A DNA stretch of 64,000 bases from Variovorax paradoxus B4. GTDB lineage: Bacteria; Pseudomonadota; Gammaproteobacteria; Burkholderiales; Burkholderiaceae_C. The stretch lies in the NCBI RefSeq assembly GCF_000463015.1, contig NC_022247.1:1240001-1304000 (forward strand). The letters are read 5' to 3'. This document shows, one piece after another, positions 1 to 9,422 of the stretch. How positions within the stretch are numbered: position 1 is the stretch's first letter; each line of letters starts with the position of its first letter. The translations under genes were made by a program, and so were the position numbers. Under the pieces are notes generated by a model. It was not told the origin of the DNA. It searched no databases and saw only the letters and a list, made by a program, of their open reading frames with translations.

Positions 1-930
1 CATGGCGCGGTTGCCCAGCGTTTCGGAGGCCGCCTGCAGCGCGCGCAGGATCGGCACGCCGGCGGTCGCCAGCATGGCCAGCGTGCTGGCGAAGCGCGCT
101 GCGTTGTAGCCGCGCGCGAGCTTGCCGACCAGCGGCAGCCGGAGCCAGGCGGCGTCGAACTTCAGGCGGAAGTCCTCTTGCGCCAGCGCCAATCGCGCAG
201 CGATGGCGGCGAGCACCACGCCGCCCAGCATCCACCACCCGTAGTTGCGCACCGCCGCGCTCAGCGACAGCATGACGGTGGTGAGGAAGGGCAGCGAGCG
301 CTTGGTGCCCGCGAACACCTGCGCCACCTGCGGCACCACGTAGCTCACGAGGAAGATCACGATCACGATCGCCACCAGCGTGACGATGGCCGGATAGAGC
401 GCCGCGCCGATGAGTTTCTGCTGCAGCGCCTGCCGTTCCTCGAGGTCGTCGGCGAGCCGGTCGAGCACGAGGCCGAGGTTGCCGCTTTGCTCGCCCGCGC
501 CGATGACCGCGGTGTAGATGGGCGAGAACTCGCGGGGGTGAGCCGCCAGCGCTCGTGCAAAGGGCGAGCCCGCGTTGACCTCGGCGCGCAGCGAAGCGAC
601 CAGGTTGCGTTGCGGCTCGGTCTCGGCTTCGTCGGTGAGTGCGGTCAGCGCGCGTTCGAGCGGCAGGCCGGAGGACACGAGGCCCGCGAGCTGGCGCGTC
701 CAGACCGCGAGGCCGGTGGAGCTGAAGATCCTGGCGCCGCCGCCCAGCCAGCGGCGCAGGCCGCCATTGCCGGTGCCGTTGACGTGGCTGCTGCCCACTG
801 GGGTGACCGACAGCGGAATGAGCGCCTGCGCACGCAGCAGGCTGCGCGCGCTGCGCGCGGTGTCGGCCTCGAGCACGCCTTCGCGCGACTGGCCGCTGGC
901 ATCGATGGCTTCGAAGGAATAGGCGGGCAT
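1..930 (-). CDS. gspF: Type II secretion inner-membrane platform protein GspF (3' end cut by window edge)
   Basis: This is the polytopic inner-membrane platform protein of the type II secretion system, which couples the GspE ATPase to pseudopilus assembly. It starts at an ATG at 928-930 and reads MPAYSFEAIDASGQ, the usual GspF N-terminus. About 310 of the roughly 405 residues expected are visible before the window edge. A T2SSF domain with the segment GEQSGNLGLVLDRLADDLEE is followed by a hydrophobic stretch (AIVTLVAIVIVIFLVSYVVP) and the start of the second repeat. It is the last visible gene of the minus-strand gsp operon, 17 bp after gspE. Confidence 0.93.
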   Translation of the reverse strand, partial: MPAYSFEAIDASGQSREGVLEADTARSARSLLRAQALIPLSVTPVGSSHVNGTGNGGLRRWLGGGARIFSSTGLAVWTRQLAGLVSSGLPLERALTALTDEAETEPQRNLVASLRAEVNAGSPFARALAAHPREFSPIYTAVIGAGEQSGNLGLVLDRLADDLEERQALQQKLIGAALYPAIVTLVAIVIVIFLVSYVVPQVAQVFAGTKRSLPFLTTVMLSLSAAVRNYGWWMLGGVVLAAIAARLALAQEDFRLKFDAAWLRLPLVGKLARGYNAARFASTLAMLATAGVPILRALQAASETLGNRAM

Positions 931-947
931 GGGAAGGCCGAGTGAAG

Positions 948-2339
948 CTATTCGCGCGTGACCCGCACCAGCTCGGCGCGCGAGGTGATGCCGGCCTGCA
1001 CCAGCCGTTCGCCGTCCTCGCGCATCGAGCGCAGGCCGCCGCGTGCGCCGGCTTCGAAGAGCTGGCTCTCGGCGGCCTTGCCGTGGATCAGCGCCTGCAC
1101 TTCGTCATTGGCCACCAGCAGCTCGAAGATGCCGGTGCGCCCCTGGTAGCCGGTTTGCCCGCACACCTCGCATCCGGCGCCGGCGCAGGCCGTGCAGACC
1201 TTGCGCACCAGGCGCTGCGCGAGCACGCCCAGGAGCGACGAGCTCAGCAGGAAGGGCTCCACGCCCATATCGGTCAGGCGCGTGACGGCGCTGACCGAGT
1301 CGTTGGTGTGCAGCGTCGCAAGCACCAGGTGGCCGGTGAGCGAGGCCTGGATGGCGATCTGCGCGGTCTCGAAGTCGCGGATCTCGCCGATCATGATCAC
1401 GTCCGGGTCCTGCCGCAGGATGGCGCGCAGCGCCTTCGCGAAGGTGAGCTCGATCTTGGCGTTGATCTGCGTCTGGCCCACGCCCGGCAACTCGTATTCG
1501 ATGGGGTCTTCCACCGTCATGATGTTGCTGCGGCTCGCGTCCAGCCGGGCCAGCGCGGCGTACAGCGTGGTGGTCTTGCCCGAGCCCGTGGGGCCGGTCA
1601 CCAGGATGATGCCGTGCGGCTGCGCGATGAGGCGCTCGAAGCGCTCCAGCGTGTCGCCCTGCATGCCGACCGATTCGAGCGTGAGCTTGGATTCGGTCTT
1701 GTCCAAAAGGCGCAGCACCGCGCGCTCTCCGTGCGCGCTGGGCAGCGTGGAGACGCGCACGTCGACCGCGCGCGTGCCGATGCGAAGGCTGATGCGCCCG
1801 TCCTGCGGCAGCCGCTTCTCGGAGATGTCGAGGTCGGCCATGATCTTCAGGCGCGAGATCAGCGCGGCATGCAGCGCGCGGTTGGGCTGCACCACCTCGC
1901 GCAGCGTGCCGTCGATGCGAAAGCGCACGGACGAGGTGCGCTCGTAGGGTTCGATGTGGATGTCGCTCGCGCCATCGCGCGCGGCCTGCGTGAGCAGCGC
2001 GTTGAGCATGCGGATGATGGGCGCGTCGCCGGCACTTTCCAGCAGGTCCTCGACCGCTGGCAGCTCCTGCATCATGCGCGAGAGATCGGCGTCGCTCTGC
2101 ACCTCGCTCACCACCGCGGCGGCGCTCGACTCGCCCTGCGCATAGGCCGCGCTGATGCGCTGCGCGAGCGGGCCGTCGGCCAGCACCTCGAAGGCCTGCA
2201 CGCCGTACTTGCGCGTGACCTCGCCGACCGCGCTGCGCGCGGGATGGCTCGACATCCACAGCGTGTGGCTGCCGTCGTCGGCTTCTTCGAGCAGCAGCTG
2301 CTGGCTGCGTGCGAACGCGTAGGGCAGGGGGTGGCGCAT
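948..2339 (-). CDS. gspE: Type II secretion ATPase GspE
   Basis: This is the cytoplasmic hexameric ATPase that powers pseudopilus assembly. The start chosen is the ATG at 2337-2339 (MRHPLPYAFARSQQ), giving 463 residues; the frame stays open far upstream but only as a shadow of gspD. Visible are the N1/N2 linker region, Walker A (GPTGSGKTTT) near residue 225, the Walker B/Asp-box region (DPDVIMIGEIRD), the His box (LATLHTNDS), and a CxxC...CxxC zinc site (CTAC and CEVC) near residue 390-400. The start lies 5 bp after the gspD stop. The length is slightly short for the family because the N-terminal GspL-binding region is reduced. Confidence 0.95.
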   Translation of the reverse strand: MRHPLPYAFARSQQLLLEEADDGSHTLWMSSHPARSAVGEVTRKYGVQAFEVLADGPLAQRISAAYAQGESSAAAVVSEVQSDADLSRMMQELPAVEDLLESAGDAPIIRMLNALLTQAARDGASDIHIEPYERTSSVRFRIDGTLREVVQPNRALHAALISRLKIMADLDISEKRLPQDGRISLRIGTRAVDVRVSTLPSAHGERAVLRLLDKTESKLTLESVGMQGDTLERFERLIAQPHGIILVTGPTGSGKTTTLYAALARLDASRSNIMTVEDPIEYELPGVGQTQINAKIELTFAKALRAILRQDPDVIMIGEIRDFETAQIAIQASLTGHLVLATLHTNDSVSAVTRLTDMGVEPFLLSSSLLGVLAQRLVRKVCTACAGAGCEVCGQTGYQGRTGIFELLVANDEVQALIHGKAAESQLFEAGARGGLRSMREDGERLVQAGITSRAELVRVTRE

Positions 2340-2344
2340 GGGCT

Positions 2345-4663
2345 TCAGGGCAGTTCGCGCGAGCTGGTCGGGTCGGCCGTGGGCGGCAGGGCGCCGCGCA
2401 GCGGGCTCGGGCGCAAGGTACGCGTGTCGGCGGGTGGGCGCGGCGGCGGGATGAGCTGCGTGCCCTGGATGCGGTCGCTGCCGTTGCTGTTGCTGCCGGT
2501 ATCGCGATTGCCCGCGCGGGGCGGCGGGGCTTCCGGTAGCACGGGTGCGGAATCCACCCCGCGCAGCATGACGTTGTCGGTGTTCGGCTGCGCGCGCTGC
2601 TGCATGCCGCGGATCTCGTCGTAGCGGTCGTAGGCAAAGGCTTCGGTCGAGGCGCCGTCGCGCATGACCGCCGGGCGCAGGAACATCATCAGGTTGCTCT
2701 TGGTGCGCGAGCGGATCTCGTTCTTGAACAGGTTGCCGAACACCGGAATGTCGCCGGCCACGGGCACCTTCTCGATGGTGTTGTTGTAGTCGTCCGACAG
2801 CAGTCCGCCGAGCATGACCAGGCCGCCGTCTTCCACCAGCACGCTGGACTCGATCGAGCGCTTGTTGGTGGTCGGGCCGTTGGAATTGCTGACCGTGTTC
2901 TGGTCGACGGTCGAGGTTTCCTGGAAGATGGTCATCTTCACGGTGCCGTTCTCGTTGATGGTCGGGCGCACGCGCAGCGTGAGGCCCACGTCCTTGCGCT
3001 CCACCGTGGTGAATGGGTTGATGCCCACCGAGCCCGAGGTGCTGGCGTACTGGCCCGTGACGAAGGGCACGTTCTGGCCGATGACGATCTTGGCTTCCTC
3101 GTTGTCCAGCGTCAGCAGGTTGGGCGTCGAGAGCACGTTGGCGTCGCCGTCGCTGTTGAAGAAGTTCGCAATGGCGCCCAGGATGTACTGGCCGCCGATC
3201 TTGCCGGCAATGCCCAGGTTCAGGCCGGAAGACGGCCGAACGTTGGCGACGTCGCGCGTGGCCAGGGCCTGGGTCAGCGCCAGGATGTTCGCGCTGGCCA
3301 GGCTTGAATTGGTGCCGATGACCGCGTTGTTGCCCAGCGCGCTCTGCCACTGGACGCCGAAGTTGGCGGCCTTCTTGGCGCTGACCTCGACGATCAGCGC
3401 TTCGATCATGACCTGTGCGCGCCGGCCGTCGAGCTTGTCGATCACCGCGCGCATCTGGCGGTACTGCGGCTCGGGCGCCGTGATGATCAGCGAGTTGGTC
3501 GACGGGTCGGCCTGGATCTGTCCGCCGGTCGACGGCTGGTTGGCATTGTTCAGCGGTGCGTTGGCGGCCGCCGAGCCGGTTTGCCCGCCGAGGCTGGCTT
3601 GCTGCATGGCCTGCGGTGCGCTGGCCTGCGGCTGCGCCTGGCTGCCACCCGTGGCGCCTGGCGCGCCCGGCGTGCCGGGCAGCTGGTTCGCCGCCATGGC
3701 GGCGCGCAGCGTGGCCGCCAGCCGCACCGCATCGGCGTTCTTCAGATAGACCACGTAGATGTTGCCGGCCGCGCCGTTGCTGCTTTCGGCGGGCGCGCGG
3801 TCGAGCTTTTCGACCAGCGTGCGCACCAGCGCCACACGCGCCGGATTGGCCGCGCGCAGGATCAGCGCATTGCTGCGCGGGTCGGCCAGCAGGGTGGTGC
3901 GGAACGACGCGTCGGCCGTGCCCGGCGCGGCGGCGCCCGGTGTTGCGCCCGAGCCGCTGCCATCGACCAGCCGGGTGATCAGCGGCAGCATGTCGGTGGC
4001 AATCGAATGCTTGAGCGGGATCACCTCGATGTCCGACGCATTGGGCACGTCGAGCGCCGCGATGATGCGCGCCAGCCGGCGCATGTTGTCCGCGTAGTCG
4101 GTGATCACGAGCGAGTTGTTGCCCGGGTTCACGTTGATGGTGTTGTTGGGCGGAATGAGCGGGCGCAGCACCGGCAGCAGGCTGTTCGGCGACTCGTAGT
4201 TGAGCCTGAAGATCTGGGTGACGATCTGGTTGCCGGCCACCGAGCCGGCGCTGGGCGTAGCGGTATTGACGGTCTGGGTCTGGAGCTTGGCGTCGGCTTC
4301 GGGCACCACCTTGTAGAGTCCTTCGGCCTCCACCACCGCGAAGCCCTGCAGCCGCAGCGCGGAAGCGAACTGGTTGAACGCCGCGGCCGGCGCGATGGCG
4401 CGGTCGGTGACGAGATTCATCGTGCCCTTGACGCGCGGGTCGACCACCACGTCACGGCCGGTGACCACCGCCATGGTGCGGGCCACGGCCTCGATGTCGG
4501 CGTTGGCGAAGTTGAGCGTGATGGGCTCGCCCCGGCGCGGCGCATCGCCGGTCTGCGCGAACGCGGTCGGCACGGCCTGCAGGAAGGTGGCGGCAACCAG
4601 CATCTGCGCTGCGAGTGCAACGACGGCGAGGCGGCTGCCGGGCGAAGTCAGTGGCTTCATCAT
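2345..4663 (-). CDS. gspD: Type II secretion outer-membrane secretin GspD
   Basis: This is the multimeric outer-membrane channel through which folded exoproteins leave. The start is the double ATG at 4658-4663, three bases after the gspN stop, giving 772 residues. A signal peptide (VALAAQMLVAATFLQAVPTAFAQ) is followed by the N0 domain (ITLNFANADIEAVARTMAVV), N1-N3 repeats with a Gly/Pro/Gln-rich linker near residues 330-370, and the secretin domain carrying VPVAGDIPVFGNLF near residue 690. The low-complexity linker between N2 and N3 is common in this family. The C-terminal tail is Pro/Arg-rich. Confidence 0.95.
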   Translation of the reverse strand: MMKPLTSPGSRLAVVALAAQMLVAATFLQAVPTAFAQTGDAPRRGEPITLNFANADIEAVARTMAVVTGRDVVVDPRVKGTMNLVTDRAIAPAAAFNQFASALRLQGFAVVEAEGLYKVVPEADAKLQTQTVNTATPSAGSVAGNQIVTQIFRLNYESPNSLLPVLRPLIPPNNTINVNPGNNSLVITDYADNMRRLARIIAALDVPNASDIEVIPLKHSIATDMLPLITRLVDGSGSGATPGAAAPGTADASFRTTLLADPRSNALILRAANPARVALVRTLVEKLDRAPAESSNGAAGNIYVVYLKNADAVRLAATLRAAMAANQLPGTPGAPGATGGSQAQPQASAPQAMQQASLGGQTGSAAANAPLNNANQPSTGGQIQADPSTNSLIITAPEPQYRQMRAVIDKLDGRRAQVMIEALIVEVSAKKAANFGVQWQSALGNNAVIGTNSSLASANILALTQALATRDVANVRPSSGLNLGIAGKIGGQYILGAIANFFNSDGDANVLSTPNLLTLDNEEAKIVIGQNVPFVTGQYASTSGSVGINPFTTVERKDVGLTLRVRPTINENGTVKMTIFQETSTVDQNTVSNSNGPTTNKRSIESSVLVEDGGLVMLGGLLSDDYNNTIEKVPVAGDIPVFGNLFKNEIRSRTKSNLMMFLRPAVMRDGASTEAFAYDRYDEIRGMQQRAQPNTDNVMLRGVDSAPVLPEAPPPRAGNRDTGSNSNGSDRIQGTQLIPPPRPPADTRTLRPSPLRGALPPTADPTSSRELP

Positions 4664-4665
4664 GA

Positions 4666-5466
4666 TCAACCCAGGGTGATGATCGAACGCGCGTTGTCGC
4701 GCCGTCCGATGATGTTCAACAAATTGGAAAGCGCGTCTTCGCGGCCGGCCGCGGCGCTGGCTTCGCCATTGAAGCGAAAGGCGGTGCCGTTCCAGCTGCC
4801 GCTGCCGTTCAGCTGAAGGCTGCCTTCGCGGGTGCTCAGCAGCAGGCTCGGGCGGCTGCCGCCTTCGAGCGTGAGGCGGTAGCTGCCCATCGGCTTGAGC
4901 GTCGACAGGCTGGACGACACATCGGTGGCATCGAGCGTGGCCTGGCCCGCGATGCGCAGCACGGGACCGTCCCACTGCATGGAGAGGGCCCGGGTGGAGA
5001 GGTCGAGCGTGCCCTCGAGCCTGAGCGTGTTCCAGGGCGCGCCCAGGCCGGTCAGCAAGGTGGCGGGCCAGCGCGAACTGCCGTCGCCCCATTGAAGCTG
5101 CATGCCGTTCGCGCGCGGGCTGGCCTTGAGTTCGAGCGGCCGGGCCGCGCAGCAGGGCAGGTCGAGCACGGCGAACATGCCGCTCCAGGCGGGCCGCATG
5201 CGCCAGTTGAGCGAGCCGGGCAGCGACACCGCCTCGGCGCCGCCGGCACCGCTGGCAAGCACCACGGCCGCCGTGCCGTTCCAGACCGTGCCGCGCGGGT
5301 TGACGAGCAGCAGCCGGCCCTGGCTCCAGCTCGAGAGCGCCATGGCCAGCCAGCGGGCCGGTGCGAACAGCACCAGCGCCAGCAGTGCCCCCAGCACGAT
5401 GCCGAGCACGGCCCAGCGCCAGCCGCGGCGCGGCGCGGATTCGGAAAGGGAGGAGCGCGTCACCAT
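4666..5466 (-). CDS. gspN: Type II secretion protein GspN
   Basis: GspN is an accessory bitopic inner-membrane component found in only some type II systems; its exact role is unsettled. The 266-residue protein has one N-terminal membrane segment (WAVLGIVLGALLALVLFAPARWLAMAL) and a periplasmic domain ending near IITLG. The start is the ATG at 5464-5466 (MVTRSSLSES). It sits between gspM and gspD, spaced 10 bp and 2 bp, so it is clearly part of the operon. Two cysteines (LPCCAARPLELK) form an adjacent pair in the periplasmic part. Confidence 0.88.
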   Translation of the reverse strand: MVTRSSLSESAPRRGWRWAVLGIVLGALLALVLFAPARWLAMALSSWSQGRLLLVNPRGTVWNGTAAVVLASGAGGAEAVSLPGSLNWRMRPAWSGMFAVLDLPCCAARPLELKASPRANGMQLQWGDGSSRWPATLLTGLGAPWNTLRLEGTLDLSTRALSMQWDGPVLRIAGQATLDATDVSSSLSTLKPMGSYRLTLEGGSRPSLLLSTREGSLQLNGSGSWNGTAFRFNGEASAAAGREDALSNLLNIIGRRDNARSIITLG

Positions 5467-5476
5467 GCGGCCGTGC

Positions 5477-6010
5477 TCAACGGGCTGCGGGCAGCGCCAT
5501 CACGAGCGTGCCCTCCCAGCGCACCTTCGCGGGCTGCGGGTCCTTGCTGCCGGCGGCCGGCGGCGCGGCGGCCGCACGGGTCAGGTGGGCCTCGCGCGGC
5601 ACCGCGTGGGCATTGCCGCGCGCCTGCGCCAGCCACTGGGCCACGGCATCGGCCGGCGTGGCGCGCATCGTGATGGTGGCGGCGCCATCGCCGCTGGCCG
5701 TCATGAGCTGGGCATTGGTGCCCAGGCTCTGGCGCACCGAGGTTTCGAGGGCGCGCAGCGCGTCGTCCCGGTTCAGCCGGGGCTGCGCCTGCAACGCCTT
5801 GGCGCGGTTCTGCAGCAGGGCCATCTGCTGCAGCTGCGCGTCGAGTTGCGCATGGTCGGCCGGCGCCGCGGCCAGCGTGCGCAGCGCGGGGGCGAGCGCA
5901 ATCCACCACAGCAGGGCAAGCACCACGAGCGCGGCCGCGATGGCGACCATGCGCCGCTCGCGCAGTTCGAGGGCGGCCCATCGGGCCTGGAGCTGTCCGC
6001 CGAAGTTCAT
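5477..6010 (-). CDS. gspM: Type II secretion protein GspM
   Basis: GspM is a small bitopic inner-membrane protein that partners GspL. The start is the ATG at 6008-6010 (MNFGGQLQARW), overlapping the end of gspL by 4 bp, giving 177 residues. One transmembrane helix (VAIAAALVVLALLWWIALAPAL) lies at about residues 22-43, followed by a coiled-coil-like segment rich in Ala, Leu and Gln and a ferredoxin-like periplasmic domain. The longer open frame upstream is antisense noise over gspL and is not used. Confidence 0.9.
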   Translation of the reverse strand: MNFGGQLQARWAALELRERRMVAIAAALVVLALLWWIALAPALRTLAAAPADHAQLDAQLQQMALLQNRAKALQAQPRLNRDDALRALETSVRQSLGTNAQLMTASGDGAATITMRATPADAVAQWLAQARGNAHAVPREAHLTRAAAAPPAAGSKDPQPAKVRWEGTLVMALPAAR

Positions 6011-7218
6011 CGCGCAGCCTCGGCCTGCACCAGGAGCAGATCGCCCTCGGCGCGCACGCTGTAGCCGCGCGGGCCCATCGCGCCGGACAGCCGCGTGAGC
6101 TCGGAAGGCTGCAGGCCCAGGCCGCGCAGGCGCAGTTGGCCGGCGCTGTAGTCGATGGCGCTGGGCGTCCTGGCCGGCGGAAGATTGGGAGCGAGCGCGC
6201 CGATCATCGGTTCGAGATCGCTGCCTGCGACATCGCCCACGGCCTGCTGCAGCGCCGCGACCTCGCGCGCCATCTGCAGCGGCGCGTCGACCACGAGTTT
6301 CACGGACGGGAAGGTCTGGGTCAGCATGGTCCTGACGGCCTGGCGCTTGGCCTCGAGTGCATTGCGCTCCTTCCAGGCCCAGGCATTGAGGCCGATCAGT
6401 TGGGTCAGCAGCAGGGCGACGATGCCCCAGCGTGCGGCGCGCCACTCGGGCGCATAGCGCAGCGTCTGGACCACCGATGCAAATTTCTTGCCGGCGCGGG
6501 CACGCCCCGTCACGGCGAGGTCGAACTGCGCGAGCTCCCAGGGCGAGCGCGCGGCCTGAAGCCAGCGCTGGGGCGCCTGCACGATGGGTAGGCGGCGCTC
6601 GAGCAGATGCTCGGCGGCTTGCGCGACGGCGGGCTCGGCGGTGATCACGGCGGTGTCGAGCGGCAGGCCGGCGGCGAGCGCGAGCCCGGCGCCCGCGAGC
6701 GGCAGCGAGACCACGCCGTCGGTGTCGCACACCGTGAGCTGCGGTGCCTCGGCTTCTCCGGTGACCTGCAGCAGGGGCGGACCGTCCGCGGGCTGCGGAG
6801 CGAACTCGGGAACGATGCGCACCACGCGCCGCCCGGCCGACTCCAGGCCCTGCACCAGCGCGCGCAGCCAGATGCGGTTGCAGGCCGCCACCCAGACCGG
6901 CGCGCCGGCCCTGGCCTCGGGTTCGAGCGCGAAGTGCAAGGCTTCGGGATCGTCCAGCAGATGTTCTTCGAGCAGGCCGTCGAGCACGGCACGCAGCTTC
7001 GATGCGCTGCTCATGCTGCCCTTGGGCAGCGTGACGCGGTGCCAGGAAAGCGCCGCGGCCGGAATGCCGAGCGTGACTTCCGCGCTGGCCGGCAGCAGCG
7101 CGAGCAGCGCGCGGCCATGGTTGCGCAAGGCGATGCCGTCGTCGCCTGCCTGGGCCCAGTCGTACTCGCCCGCGGCGTCGGCCGGGGCGAGAGGGGCGAT
7201 GAGCAACAGCGGGGTCAT
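6007..7218 (-). CDS. gspL: Type II secretion protein GspL
   Basis: GspL links the cytoplasmic GspE ATPase to the membrane platform. The 403-residue protein begins MTPLLLIAPLAPADAAG, with an actin-like cytoplasmic domain over about residues 1-240, a single membrane segment (RWGIVALLLTQLIGLNAWAW) at about 264-283, and a periplasmic domain ending LLLVQAEAAR. The gene ends in a 4-bp overlap with gspM, implying translational coupling. A gap of 136 bp separates it from gspK, the largest gap within the operon. Confidence 0.9.
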   Translation of the reverse strand: MTPLLLIAPLAPADAAGEYDWAQAGDDGIALRNHGRALLALLPASAEVTLGIPAAALSWHRVTLPKGSMSSASKLRAVLDGLLEEHLLDDPEALHFALEPEARAGAPVWVAACNRIWLRALVQGLESAGRRVVRIVPEFAPQPADGPPLLQVTGEAEAPQLTVCDTDGVVSLPLAGAGLALAAGLPLDTAVITAEPAVAQAAEHLLERRLPIVQAPQRWLQAARSPWELAQFDLAVTGRARAGKKFASVVQTLRYAPEWRAARWGIVALLLTQLIGLNAWAWKERNALEAKRQAVRTMLTQTFPSVKLVVDAPLQMAREVAALQQAVGDVAGSDLEPMIGALAPNLPPARTPSAIDYSAGQLRLRGLGLQPSELTRLSGAMGPRGYSVRAEGDLLLVQAEAAR

Positions 7219-7267
7219 TTCGATTTCAGGAGGGCGGGTGATTGTAGGGGGGCGTCCATGGTGCCAT

Positions 7268-7284
7268 TGCTACTTTATTTGTAG
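7268..7284. repeat. Small palindrome in the gspK-gspL gap
   Basis: The 136-bp gap between gspK and gspL holds the palindrome GCTAC-N7-GTAGC (stem 7268-7272 and 7280-7284) in a locally AT-rich patch. It resembles the short AT-looped palindromes scattered between genes in Comamonadaceae; that comparison is from memory. It might act as an mRNA processing or stability element within the operon. No gene is visible in the gap. Confidence 0.35.
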
Positions 7285-7354
7285 CGTTTGACGTAGATGC
7301 GACGGGCTCTAGGCGATGTATTGATGCAACAGAAATGAAGAAAGGAAGCTGCAC

Positions 7355-8368
7355 TCAGGGTTTAGCCGGAGTGGCTGTTGCGAGGCCGGCGCCGCGGTTG
7401 CGCCAGATCGTCTTCACGGTGACGCCGTCGCGCTGCAGCAGCGAGCGCTCCTCGACCCAGGTGCGGTCGAGCCGCAGCCTGCCGTAGACCTCGAAGAACT
7501 GGGTGCTCACGCTGTGCTGGCCGGCGTTGAATGGCGTGCCGTTACTCGGGAGCGCGGCGTTGGCGTCGGCGATCTGCTTGAAGTACGAGCGGGTGCGCTT
7601 TTCCACCAGCTGGCGCGCATCGCTGATGCTCAGCGATGGCAGGCTGGCGCTGATGGCCTCGGCGCTGGCGGTATTGATGTTGAGCGGCGTGCGTATCGGG
7701 AGGATCGTCACGTAGGGTTCGAGGGCAGCCACGGTCGAGGGCGAAAGGCCGAGCCACACCAGCTGCGAGACCTCCTGCGGCATCAGCGGCGCCGCGCCGG
7801 CATCGCCGCCGGCGGCGTCGGTGCCGGTGGCCAGCGCGCGCACGAGCGAGGCCGTCATCGCGCTGAGCTCCGAGGCGGGCAGGCCCAGGATGTTGAACAG
7901 CTTGGTGAAGGTGGCGATGCTTGCCGGCACCGGCTTGTTGCCATCGACCAGCGACAGCACGTTGAGCTTGGATTGCGCGTCCACGATGCGGCCCGACAGG
8001 AAGGCGTCGGGCAGTCCTTCGAGGTTGTCGCTGGCCACGTTTTTCTCGGCCGACAGAAAGCTCGTGAGCCGTGCTTCCGCGAGCGGCACGGCCCAGGGCT
8101 CGGCCAGGTGGTCGGGCCCGCCGGTGAGGCCGTCCTCGCGCAGGATCAGGCGCGACCAGTCGAGCGCGCCGATCAGCACCCACGCCGCCTGCACGCGTCC
8201 GCGCTCGGCGGCCTCGACTTCGGACGCACGCCATTGCTGCCACAGCGCCGCGGCGGAGAAGGTGGCGACCAGCATCACGGTCAGCATGGCCGCGAGCAGC
8301 GCGGCGCCGCACTGCCGGTGGGCGCGCGGATGCGGATGCCCCCGGGAGAAAGCGCGCAACGCCGTCAT
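7355..8368 (-). CDS. gspK: Type II secretion minor pseudopilin GspK
   Basis: GspK is the large minor pseudopilin that caps the pseudopilus tip with GspI and GspJ. The start is the ATG at 8366-8368 (MTALRAFSRGHPHP), overlapping gspJ by 4 bp and giving 337 residues. A prepilin-like leader precedes the hydrophobic segment GAALLAAMLTVMLVATFSAAAL; the fifth residue is not the usual glutamate, as is typical for GspK. A SAM-like helical insert (LPSLSISDARQLVEKR) and the segment LNINTASAEAISASL fit the GspK fold. Confidence 0.92.
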   Translation of the reverse strand: MTALRAFSRGHPHPRAHRQCGAALLAAMLTVMLVATFSAAALWQQWRASEVEAAERGRVQAAWVLIGALDWSRLILREDGLTGGPDHLAEPWAVPLAEARLTSFLSAEKNVASDNLEGLPDAFLSGRIVDAQSKLNVLSLVDGNKPVPASIATFTKLFNILGLPASELSAMTASLVRALATGTDAAGGDAGAAPLMPQEVSQLVWLGLSPSTVAALEPYVTILPIRTPLNINTASAEAISASLPSLSISDARQLVEKRTRSYFKQIADANAALPSNGTPFNAGQHSVSTQFFEVYGRLRLDRTWVEERSLLQRDGVTVKTIWRNRGAGLATATPAKP

Positions 8369-9048
8369 GACCGTGGCGCTCCCACCGTGGGCTTGACCCA
8401 GTCGCGCGTGAGCGTGCCCGCCAGACCTTCGCCCGGAGACAGGTTCAGCACCAGGCGAACGCCGTCCGGCATGTTCACGAGGGCGCCAGCCGGGTTGGCC
8501 GGGTTCGCCGGATTGGGCGCGCTGGCCGGCAGTTCGCCCGCGGGCGTCCAGGCGTTCTCGCGGAAGTAGTAGAGCTGCCAGCTGGCGACCGGCATCAGCG
8601 CGACGTCTCCGCCGCCGCCTTCCTGCGCCCACGAAGAGGCCATGTTCCACGCCTGCTGCCATTCGCTGCGCGTGGTGAAGGGCGGCGACTGCCAGCGCCG
8701 CCAGCGGACCCCGTCGTTGCCGGAGCGCAGCGTCCATGCCACCACCAGCATGGCGGGTGCCCCCGCATCGCTGCCGCGCCGCGTGAGCCGCAGCACGCGG
8801 CCGTCCCAGTCGATGGGGCGGGTTTGCGCGATCGGGGTCACGGCGTCGAGGTCGGCACCCCATTGCGAGAGCGTGGTCTGCAGCGTCAGCACCGCGTCGG
8901 CGCGCTGCTGGTTCTGCGTCGTGGCGCGCGACATGTTGTCCAGGCCGCGCCAGCTCACGAGCGCCAGCAGCGCCATCACGGCAATGGCCACCAGCAGCTC
9001 GATCAGCGTGAAGCCGCGGCGGGCTCGCCGGCTTGCGAAGCGGCGCAT
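8365..9048 (-). CDS. gspJ: Type II secretion minor pseudopilin GspJ
   Basis: GspJ is a minor pseudopilin of the tip complex. The start is the ATG at 9046-9048 (MRRFASRRARRG), which shares one base with the gspI stop, giving 227 residues. The prepilin cleavage site and methylation motif G|FTLIELLVAIAVMALLAL is clear near residue 12, with the conserved glutamate at position 5 of the mature protein. The rest is a Trp-rich globular domain. The gene ends in a 4-bp overlap with gspK. Confidence 0.93.
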   Translation of the reverse strand: MRRFASRRARRGFTLIELLVAIAVMALLALVSWRGLDNMSRATTQNQQRADAVLTLQTTLSQWGADLDAVTPIAQTRPIDWDGRVLRLTRRGSDAGAPAMLVVAWTLRSGNDGVRWRRWQSPPFTTRSEWQQAWNMASSWAQEGGGGDVALMPVASWQLYYFRENAWTPAGELPASAPNPANPANPAGALVNMPDGVRLVLNLSPGEGLAGTLTRDWVKPTVGAPRS

Positions 9049-9422
9049 CAGAAGCGGCCCACCACGGTCGAGATGCGCAGCACCGGCGCGTCGGCCTCGT
9101 CTCGCACCTGCACGTCGACGCGCCGGAAGTTGGGGTTGAGCGTGGCGATGGTGGAGGTGGTCACGTTGAACGAGACGCCGGCCTGCACGCAGATCGAGCC
9201 TGAATCGCCCACGGCCGGCATCTGCCTGGCCAGCCGCGCCTTGGCGAGCTCGTTTTCCGCGCAGAGGTCGGCCAGCAGCAGGTCGGACTGGCGCTGTGCA
9301 TTGCGTGTCAGCGACATCGTGGCCTGCGAACCCGCCGCGAGCGCCAGCGCGACGATGCCGAGCGCAATCAGCACTTCGATCAGCGTGAATCCGCTGCATG
9401 CCGAATGGCGCCGGGACATCAT
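9048..9422 (-). CDS. gspI: Type II secretion minor pseudopilin GspI
   Basis: GspI is a minor pseudopilin that initiates tip assembly with GspJ and GspK. The 124-residue protein starts at one of two adjacent ATGs (9420-9422 or 9417-9419); the first overlaps the gspH stop in an ATGA. The leader MMSRRHSACSG is followed by the N-methylation motif FTLIEVLIALGIVALALA with Glu5. Length and the short beta-rich C-terminal part match the family. Confidence 0.92.
   Translation of the reverse strand: MMSRRHSACSGFTLIEVLIALGIVALALAAGSQATMSLTRNAQRQSDLLLADLCAENELAKARLARQMPAVGDSGSICVQAGVSFNVTTSTIATLNPNFRRVDVQVRDEADAPVLRISTVVGRF

Noticed and set aside
2345..3350. A long upstream extension of gspE inside gspD.
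   Set aside because: The conserved GspE N-terminus starts at 2339 and the extension is an alternative frame of the secretin gene.
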